Assembly: GCA_025504975.1 (NCBI GenBank)
Contig: JANUWI010000003.1
Coordinates: forward strand, 186,001-250,000
Source: Plenodomus lindquistii
Lineage: Eukaryota; Ascomycota; Dothideomycetes; Pleosporales; Leptosphaeriaceae
Reading direction: 5' to 3'
DNA length: 64,000 nt
The notes under the pieces were generated by a model that saw only the letters and a list, made by a program, of their open reading frames with translations, made no database searches and was not told the DNA's origin. How positions within the stretch are numbered: position 1 is the stretch's first letter; the number at the start of each line of letters is the position of its first letter. Of the stretch, positions 55,701 through 64,000 are shown in pieces. The position numbers and the translations under genes are program-made.

Positions 55701-58685
55701 CAGATCATCAATCTTGCTCTTAGCGGTGTCCTTCTCACCCTTCTCATCATCACCGTTGAATTGCGAAGTCTCATCGGCCAAAATCTTCGTGTCTTTGACG
55801 AAGCAGTCCCACTCGTGAGGATGAAGTTGCTTGAGGTATTCGAGAAGTGTGACACGGGAGTAAGGTTCATCTTCACGAATAATCTCACGGAGAGACAGAA
55901 GGATCTTCTCACCATAGTGGGGAATCAAGACCGTGAAAGTGGGCATGTTGTCAACGGGAAGAGGTTCAGGGATCGGTGTCGACAAAGACTGGGCGAAGAA
56001 AGATATACGACGCTCGGCCTCGCTCTGGGCAGGGAAAAACTCGGTCTTGAAAGAGTGATCTTCCTGAGAGACAAAGAAGGTAGGGGCGCGAAGTGTACGC
56101 TTGCCTTCCTGTTCGGATGGGACCTGGTGGTACAGAAGTTTCTGAACGTGGTCAATGGCCAAAAGATGCTCGCGATACATGGAGATAACGACAGCGTTCC
56201 AGATCTGCGATATGAGCACCTTGGGCTTGTACTTGATCTCCATGTCGGTAGTGGCCAAGATCTTTGAGTAGATACGCTTGGGCAGCCTTGAGAAGATGTT
56301 CCTCCAGGGTGTCCAGATAGATACACCCAGGTAGAACGACCGAGAAACCGAAAACAGCATGTTGGCGATGATGTACCATAGATAAGAATCCAAGAAGAAC
56401 AGAATCAAGTCCATGAAGTACATAAGGCCGAGCAGAATCCTAGGCTGGTACTTGCAGAGAATATCGCCAATGATAGCATCACCGAGGCAGGTGGGCTTCT
56501 TCATATGCGAAAGGATACGAATAGGATCCTTGATCGACAGGGTGAGGAAGAAGTAGGACTCGGCCAGCTTAGCGGCGAAGACGAGTACCCAGAGACCATA
56601 TGACATCCACATGTCATTGCCCTTCAGGCGTGGGTAGCTGGCAGTAAATGTCTGGCTCGCGACGTATTTGCGTGAGTTGCGAGTGAGGTAGCTACCGAAC
56701 AAACCACCGATGGGCATGACCGAGAAGAAGATGAATGTAATCAGAGCTACAGCGAACTGTACACCGCCAAGAATATTTGCGATGGTGCCGGTACGCTTGA
56801 TGCCAAAGATGTACACACTGGGAGCAACATTGACGGCGAAGACGGCGATGAGGAACATGAGACGCTTCGTCAGATGCTGAGCACCAGCCCACTTACGTGG
56901 GACATAGGACCATTCGGCGAGTGTGGCCCAAATCTGGATGATGGAAGCGAGTGTACCACCAAGAGCGACAGCGGAAAGCGTGGCGGCCTTTTCCGGTCGG
57001 TTGTCTAGTTGTTGCTCGTAGTTGTTGGTGTAAAGAGGCTGGGAGTTGAAGGAAGTGTAGAACCAGAATGAAGTCAAGTGAATGACCCAAATACGGTTAA
57101 AGTTAAGGATCATGTGGAACCACGAGCGGCGTTCGTAGTACGTCTTGAAAAAGACCTTGTTCCAGACAACATCCTTCAACTTGGCGTATCGCTCAGCGGG
57201 TGGAAGGTCAACAATGCGGGACTTGTCCTCGAAGATAATTCTTTCGAGACCCTCGGGGTACCAGAAGAGCTGGTTAATGTCGTCATAACCGATGATGGAA
57301 GAGTGATCGCGCTCGCGACGGACGTACTTGCCATCTTGTATCTCGTAACCCTGATCACGGCAGTATTGATAGAGCGGCGTGATTACGTCGTTGAGGTAAG
57401 TGAGCTCCTCAACAGGCTCGGTCTGAGCTTGTCCAGCAGGTGAATTTAGGTAGTCGTCCGCGCACTTGAAGATGAAGCACAAGAGCTCGGGCATGAAACG
57501 GACCTGGTTGGCCTCACCCCAGCAAAGGAGGTATAAGGCAACCTGTCGAACACGTTCGTGTTGGGACATGCGATTCATGCGGGTCTTCCAACGGTACTCG
57601 GCAGCCTCCAGACTGTTGTCGCCTTCGTACGCGTCAAGAGTCTCCTCCTCGTTGCCAGGGTTCTCGCCAGCCTTCTTCTTTGCGGCCTTGCGGGCCTTGC
57701 GCGTCCTACGGCTGGCCTTTCCAAGATTCATGTTCGCAAAGCCGACAGCATCGTCAAGATCAAGGTGAGCGGCAAAGTACCATCTGCGGAAGTTGGCGTT
57801 TTCTCCGCCAATGTAATCGGCGTGTAGCGACAAGAGCGCCTGGTTAGGTGACATGCGAGACGCACGAGAATCCAGGAGAGTCATGAAATGGTCGTACATG
57901 TTCCTCATGCTATCACGCTGGAAACCGAATTTGGCGGTGAGGTCTAGAAAGATATCCTCAATCTCTTCCTTTGTGCAAGGAATCTGTGCTTCAGCTGTCC
58001 AGGCTGGGTACGGCTCACGCGAACGCTGACCGGCTGGCAAAGCATTGGAGTAGTCCATTCCGTAGATTGGCGTTGAGGCACCAGATGAGCGGTTACCTCC
58101 ATAGGAGACCTGGGAGGAAGGTGGGCGGTAGCCGCGAGCACCTTCTTGGTAGCTGTTGTAGCGTTCGTCACCACGGCCGTAGTAGTCCATATCGGTGGCA
58201 CGGGCCATGTCGGAACGCATGGTGAAATCGCTGAAGGTCTCGGAGTCTTCCTCAGAGTCGTGGCCGCGACGGCGAGGCTGCTGGCCGTTCTGTGCGTAGC
58301 CATCTTGGGCGCCGCCTTGGTCGTAGTACTGGTCGTTGTAATACTCGTCTTGGTAGCCTTGCTGACCCCGATCGTCGTAGTAGCCATTGCCGTTACCATT
58401 CTGCTGGTAGTGCTGCTGACCGCCCTGTTGGCCATCGTAGTAAGCTCTGGAAACACGTTAGCCGATGTCGCCACGAGATGCACCGGCAAGGGCAACGCAC
58501 GATTCGTCATAATAAGCATCGCCATGCTGCTGGTATTGGCCGCCCTGCGCAGGCTGGCCACGAGCGTCATCGTGGTATTGACCGTACTGGTCGTCCTGGT
58601 AGTAGGCGTCCTGAGCATGCGGCTGCTGGCCGTGAGTCTGGCCGTAGCCGTCGTCGTAGTGGCCGCCCTGCGGATGTCCGGACAT
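52707..58685 (-). CDS. FKS1: 1,3-beta-glucan synthase catalytic subunit
   Basis: Three exons (58685-58501, 58446-53116, 53064-52707) encode 1957 residues. The N-terminal about 140 residues are Gly/Gln/Tyr-rich, starting MSGHPQGGHYDDGYG. Then come the FKS1 N-terminal domain (about 230-360), a first TM bundle, the large cytosolic GT48 catalytic region (about 840-1440, with LNEDIYAGMNALLRGGRIKH and YYQCGKGRDLGFGS) and a second TM bundle. Exon 3 adds one TM (YAILYFFLLVVFLALIVGPII) and a tail ending FRRYMAY. The enzyme moves glucose from UDP-glucose into the main wall glucan at the plasma membrane, under Rho1 control. Echinocandin hot spot 1 reads FLTLSIKDP (F695-P703) and hot spot 2 contains DWVARCIVS. 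It is head to head with the GH72 gene. Confidence 0.97.
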
Positions 58686-61632
58686 CTTGCGGGGGTGATT
58701 AGAGTACGATGAAAATTCTGTGAGACAAAGCTATCAACAAGCGTTCCGCGAGAAGAGGTGGCCCGTGCTGAAACAGCAGGCGTCGGGTATATGTACCTCA
58801 AACAATGAGCATTAGAAGTGGCACAACTGATTGATTGAGGGAAATGGAGTTGCCGCCGCACGGTATGGCGGTTGATGGTGCTGCGACGTGCGCGAGCAGG
58901 TGGAGGTTGGTGAGTGGTGTAGAGAACGAGTGTTGACGCGGGAGCGAGGGAGGCGACTGCCGAGCAAAAGCGTGAAACAGAGGCCGAGTATTTACCCCAA
59001 GGCCAACAGAGTCGCTGTTGCACACGAGCTGCTCGTGCCTGCTGCTGACTTGGACGCAAGCTTGTGTTGTGGTGGTGGTGCTAACGAGGGAATGGCGCTG
59101 GATGCAGCTGCAGTTGGTTGTGGTTGCCAGGTGAGACGCGCGGTGGGCCGGCGCTTCTGTTGGGAGGCGACTGGAATTAGGGTGTGTGGCGGTTCGCGGC
59201 TCCCCTCTGCAACGAGGATGGGAGAGGTGCTCGAACTGTGTGAATCCTCCACGCGACAAAACGAGAGGCAGGGTGGGAGAAACAGGAGGGAGGGAGAAGG
59301 GATGGAGAGAGAGCTTCGGCGAGGAATGCGGACGCAATCGCAGTAAAAGGCCTTTTTGGACCTTCCCCTGAAAATAAGAGGCACCACGCCAAGCTGGGCT
59401 AACGCCGTCACAGACGCGGAGCATGGGTCCCTTCACTGGCAATTCACGCGTAGGCTAGCACGTTGAGGAGCCGTCTCGCCTCTCTAAAAACAGCACGGGC
59501 ACAATACGCCCGCTCGTCGCTCGTCACTTGTCGACATTCCCACTGGAGCAGGATGTGCAGCCGTGGGCAGCTCTGCTCAACTTTACTGCGTGTACAGTGC
59601 CTAGAGTAGGTGTATGATCTGCTGTTGCTCGCGTGCGTTGCGAGCTGGGTGGCGGGAATGCTGGGGCCAGCAAAAAACAGGTTCCAGTCCACAAGTACAC
59701 CGCGAATCCATCTGGTTGGGACCCCCGATCTGCCGCATTATCGATACTGGCCCTGCTCAGCCCACCAGTGACCAGCTCCAGGCAATCCTCTCAGCTCTTG
59801 CTGTCAATCTTTTGCTGGGCAATATAGCAACGGACAGAAGCAAGCGTTCGGCAGCCTCGGGCACTCTCAACCTTCCCATGTCGTTGCTCTTGCTCTTTGC
59901 CTCCCCACGTCTGCTCCCCATTATACAGTAGAGTGTGCCTCACACTGCACGTCACGGCACTGCTACATTGACCAATAGTGTATTCGGGCGAATAAGCCTA
60001 CACGCACGGCCAAAGAACCTTTGCAGATCAAACCACAACTAGAAGAGCGGCACACGCATTGGTGCCAGCTCTGCCCGGTTCATCGACGGCGCGATGGCGA
60101 TAAATAGGTTTTCTTATCGGCCAGCCAATGGCCATGTGGTGCGCCGCCCGTTTCGCTCTAGGTCAAACGGTTGCTGGCTGTCGTGCTGCTACGCAAAGGG
60201 GGCGACTTGGTACAGCCACCAACGAACTGTTGAGACCGGCGCCCCGGATAGAAACCGGATGTTCCATGCCCGCCCATGTCGCGGGCGGTCGCTGTCAGTT
60301 TCGCATATGAGTCCATGGCCGCTGTCATTACAAAGCCATGTACCCACCCCTGAGACGTGCATGCCCATTAGATTAAAGGCTCCTCATTCACGTCCTCTGG
60401 CCTGCCCTACTCTACAGGATTGCAAACCTGAGATTGGACCGCCAGCTGCACGCAGATGAAGTCTCCATGGGTCCTTGCCATAGGGAGGTATATGAGTCTG
60501 CCCTGTTTCCGTTGTTGAGTTCACAGTTCTCTGCTAGCCGGGCACAAACTGCCAGGCCTTGTGCAAACGAACCAACTAGAACGGTCGAGCCATTGTCAAG
60601 ATGATGCCATGAGACAAAGCCACATCAAAGATGGTACCAATCCAGTGCAACAACCGTACTGTAGACTCAGTATCCAATACTGACGGTCATGGCACTTGCC
60701 GCAGCTCAGTGGCTCTGAGATTGGCGAATTGCAGACACATGGCGAGCTCCGCCACAAAGCACTCTGTACTATGTAGAGTACATACAACACAGCCGCAAGA
60801 CAGCGCTCGTTGGGGTCATGTACCGGTGTCCCGACTCCACATACATACTGGCGGAAGACTCGACGAGGCTGTGTGCGACGTTTGAGATCGAGTGTAACTC
60901 GATGCACTCCGCCGTAAACACCCAAGGCCCGCATCCAAGATCATGCATCGAACACCGCGGACCGGCAGCACGCGGCAGCGCAAAACGTCACACGTGACAT
61001 TTGTACAGGTGATCAAAATTAGCATCCTGTATCACAGTGGGGCAGGCGGCGGCTCTGAGTGGGGTGCAGCGAGATTACGCGTACGCGTCAGTCTATGTAC
61101 CTGAGCTCTACACCTCTAGCCTCCGACGCTGCGCCTATGCAGTTGCGAGCATCTTCAACGGGAGATGTACCTCTTGCTTCCATGGGGAAATCAGAGGTGC
61201 GGTGCAGAAGCGATAGATGGCGTGCATGGCGGCTGAGACGGCAATGGCGAGGCCTGCCACTGTGACTGTTGTCATCCAAGGAAACGCTTGGGCCAAGAAT
61301 GCGAAACCGGGCTAGTGCCAGGGGTACCGCTTGACCCTTGCTGATCACTCTTGAGGGAAGCTTGGTGAGCTCACATTCTTCACTCTGGCTGCCTCATTGC
61401 TGTTTCTTCAGCGCGCTTCGTGTTTTACCAGTCGGTCTCTACATTGCTACTTGATATTCCTTTTTTTTGCATTCAGCCTGTTTGCTGTTGCGTCACGCTC
61501 CTTGACTGACCCTCGCGCCTTCTCCAAGACCTTCCAAAACACTCATTACCGTTTGTTCTCGGCGCCTCGACCCAAGCACTTGCCAACACCTCTGTCTCGT
61601 CTTGGACACTCTTGTAGCCTCATCTTAGCATC
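58686..61632. promoter_or_regulatory. 2.9 kb intergenic region between divergent FKS1 and GH72 genes
   Basis: No supported gene lies here. Open frames such as 58798-59442 (minus) and 60094-60459 (plus) have no domain, biased composition and no splice partners. A T-rich pyrimidine leader precedes the GH72 ATG. The length is unusual for this compact window and fits large, regulated promoters for two cell-wall genes, possibly with long 5' leaders or a non-coding RNA. Confidence 0.55.
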
Positions 61633-63449
61633 ATGCGCGGTATCATTGCTACCACGGCCCTGCTCGCCGGCGTGCAGGCCGCAATTGACCCTATCGTTAT
61701 CAAGGTATGCTGTCGCAACGTGTGCGCCATTTTACGGAAGCTTACGATGCCCAGGGCCAAAAGTTCTTCCACAAGTCTAGCGGAGAGCAATTGTAAGCAT
61801 CGTCTTGTCCTAACTCCGGGTCTAGCTGACATGTTCTTAGTTTTATGAAGGGTGTTGCTTACCAACGTACGCCGACTCGTGGCCAGCCACTCGGTATGGA
61901 GCTGACACTAAACAGAGGAAATCAACTCCAACTCCACACAGACCGACACCGACAGTATTCAGATTACTGATCCTCTGGCCGACGCCACATCATGCAAGCG
62001 CGACATCGAATACCTCAAGAAGCTCCAGACCAACACCATCCGTGTGTATGCCATCGACCCTTCCAAGGATCATTCGGACTGCATGCAAGCTCTTGCTGAT
62101 GCTGGAATCTACGTTGTTGCCGATTTGTCGGAGCCCGGCCTCTCCATCAACCGCGACGATCCAGGATGGACGGTCGATCTGTACAAGCGCTACACCAGTG
62201 TCGTTGACGAGCTCATGAAGTACGACAACACGCTCGGTTTCTTCGCCGGTAACGAGGTCTCCAACCAGGGCAATAACACTGTCGCCAGCGCTTTCGTCAA
62301 GGCCGCTGTCCGTGACACCAAGGCTTACATCAAGAGCAAAAACTACCGTGAGATCGGTGTCGGTTACGCTACCAACGATGATGCTGAGATCCGTGAGAAC
62401 ATGGCCAACTACTTCGACTGTGGTAACCCTGAGGATGCCATCGACTTCTGGGGATACAACATCTACTCGTGGTGCGGCGACTCATCCTTCACCGAGTCTG
62501 GCTTCGACGTTCAGACCAAGAACTTCGAAAAGTACAACGTACCTGTCTTCTTCGCCGAATACGGCTGCAATACCCCCCGTCCCCGCAAGTTCACTGAAGT
62601 CGGCGCTCTGTACGGCAAGCAGATGACTGGTGTGTGGTCCGGTGGTATCGTCTACATGTACTTCGAAGAGGAGAACAAGTACGGTAGGTTGAGTCCCACG
62701 GTACAATCCATATACCTATGCTAATGATCCACGAAGGTCTCGCTACCGTCTCTGATGGCAAGGTCAAGACAAACCAGGACTTCGATAACTTGTCCAAGCA
62801 GATTGCCAAGGCTACTCCCAGCGGTGTCAAGATGGACTCCTACAACCCCTCCAACACTGCTGCTGCTTCTTGCCCCAAGGTGACTGCTGGCAGCTGGGAG
62901 GCTGAGTCTGACCCCCTTCCTCCCTCTGCCAACGCTCAGCTCTGCTCCTGCATGATGGACACCCTCAGCTGCGTTGTCGCTGACAAGACCGAGGAGGATG
63001 ACTTTGGTGACATGTTCGGCTTCATCTGCGGTCTCAAGGACGGCGAGTACTGCTCCGGTATCAACAAGAACGCTACTACCGGTCCCTACGGCGCGTACAG
63101 CATGTGCTCCAACAAGGAGCAGCTTTCGTTCGCGGCCAACGCCTACGCAAAGGCCGTCAGCGGTGGATGCAACTTCAAAGGCAAGGCTACCACCAAGGTA
63201 GCTGTTGCCACCCCCACTGCTTCCGGATGCTCCAGCCTCTTAAAGGCCGCTGGTGCCTCTGGCACTGGTGTCGTCAGTGGCGGTGCCCCTGCCTCGGGCT
63301 CTGGCTCTGCTTCTGGCTCTGGATCCAGCGGCAGCTCCACCGGCGCTGCATCCGGCCTCTCCGCGCCTGTCTTCAGCACCGGGGCTTTCAGCCTCGGCAT
63401 GTACGTTTTCGGAGCTGTTGCCTCTGGCATGGCCATGATTTTGTTGTAG
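61633..63449 (+). CDS. GEL1: 1,3-beta-glucanosyltransferase (GH72 with X8 domain), GPI-anchored
   Basis: Five exons (61633-61704, 61755-61792, 61841-61866, 61916-62683, 62737-63449) encode 514 residues. Exons 2 and 3 are 38 and 26 bp. A signal peptide (cut likely after VQAA, about residue 17) leads into the GH72 barrel. The acid/base Glu159 sits in GNEVSN and the nucleophile Glu260 in FFAEYG. A cysteine-rich X8/CBM43 domain follows (about 355-450). A Ser/Gly/Ala-rich spacer and a hydrophobic tail, typical of a GPI signal, end the protein. The enzyme cuts and re-joins beta-1,3-glucan chains at the wall. It belongs to the GAS/GEL family; which paralogue is not certain, so the symbol is provisional. 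GPI attachment would depend on GAA1, also in this window. Confidence 0.95.
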
Positions 63450-64000
63450 ACATTGAACCTGAGAGTTTAGTTGGCTTTGGGCTTGTCGAATGGTTTTTTT
63501 GATTTACCCTTGCATAGCTTGCGTGGTCGCCTTATTCCATCGATAGCATCGCTTGATGCATGAAGGGTTGGGTAGTAGTGGAATTGAAGGTTATTTTGTT
63601 TGTACTAGGAAGAATTATAATTTTTTTTTGTATGTGAAGGCTTGACTTTGGGTTTGCAGAAATGAAACTGCATTTCAGCATGTATATTGTGGTGATCAAA
63701 TGGTGATGGTTCTTGCCGTGGTAGAGCTGATATATCTCATTTATGAAATAGGCCACTGGACGGATGTTATACTACTAGTGTCATTGGAACACAGTTTCCA
63801 GATCCTACAGGTAATCCTTGATAAAATAATTCTTGCTGACTTTCCGTGCGAAAAATTTACTATTTTTTGTGGCGGTATGTCCATCTTGATTAGCATCGAC
63901 GATGAAACCCCGAGTAGACGAATCCCAACTTCAGCATACTTTTACATCAAGGTAATCTCATACCCAAGACATCTTTTGTCACTCTGGTCCTGTTATTCTC
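63450..64000. other. 3' flank of the GH72 gene, no gene seen
   Basis: AT-richer intergenic DNA with T runs after the stop codon. I find no coding or RNA signal up to the window edge. Confidence 0.5.

Noticed and set aside
57944..59059. 371-codon Thr/Ser-rich minus-strand open frame
   Set aside because: It is a shifted frame across FKS1 exons 1 and 2, where the Gly/Gln/Tyr-rich frame matches the known FKS1 N-terminus.
60094..60459. 121-codon open frame between FKS1 and the GH72 gene
   Set aside because: It has high Arg, Pro, Cys and Ser, no domain, no nearby splice partners, and is one of several overlapping frames of similar length.
52707..63449. A secondary-metabolite or effector cluster around the wall genes
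   Set aside because: No polyketide synthase, NRPS, P450, transporter or pathway regulator is present; neighbours are housekeeping genes.

Overview
This 64 kb window looks like nuclear chromosome of a filamentous ascomycete (Pezizomycotina), most probably a dothideomycete near Pleosporales. That placement is my inference from gene content and protein style, not a computed phylogeny. Genes are dense and sit on both strands. They carry short GT-AG introns of about 50-130 bp with CTAAC-type branch points. There are no operons, no CRISPR array and no intact transposon. I rebuilt the exons by hand. For the complete multi-exon models below, the exon lengths add up to a multiple of three.

Region 1-10 kb holds the 5' part of a GH47 alpha-1,2-mannosidase (cut by the window edge), a small disordered protein, a mitochondrial AIM9-like APH-fold protein divergent from a ketopantoate reductase, a ubiquitin-like/AN1 zinc-finger fusion and a cytochrome b5-acyl-CoA dehydrogenase fusion. 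Region 12-25 kb is a housekeeping block: an intron-containing tRNA-Met(CAT), rhomboid protease RBD2 divergent from GPI transamidase subunit GAA1, proteasome subunit RPN9 divergent from the complex I 39/40-kDa subunit, and a DUF155/RMND1-type mitochondrial protein divergent from VPS41.

Region 27-40 kb holds FMP52, a DUF2985 membrane protein, a BTB protein, glyoxalase I, threonyl-tRNA synthetase divergent from the H/ACA snoRNP protein GAR1, and phosphatidylserine synthase. Region 41-64 kb holds a zinc metallopeptidase with a C-terminal jacalin-like domain (its last exon is hidden behind a splice donor that reads as a stop), a WHI5/NRM1-like G1/S repressor, a four-TM membrane protein, LCB1 (serine palmitoyltransferase), FKS1 (beta-1,3-glucan synthase) and a GH72 beta-1,3-glucanosyltransferase. 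FKS1 and GH72 lie head to head across a 2.9 kb intergenic region. One enzyme makes the glucan chain and the other elongates and remodels it, so this is a natural cell-wall pair.

Most content is conserved and ordinary. The best leads for a second look are the hidden jacalin exon, the LRGG-AN1 fusion, a Cdc48-binding (SHP-box-like) tail on RBD2, and two intergenic clusters of the octamer AGGGGCA(C). I found no convincing new multi-gene system.
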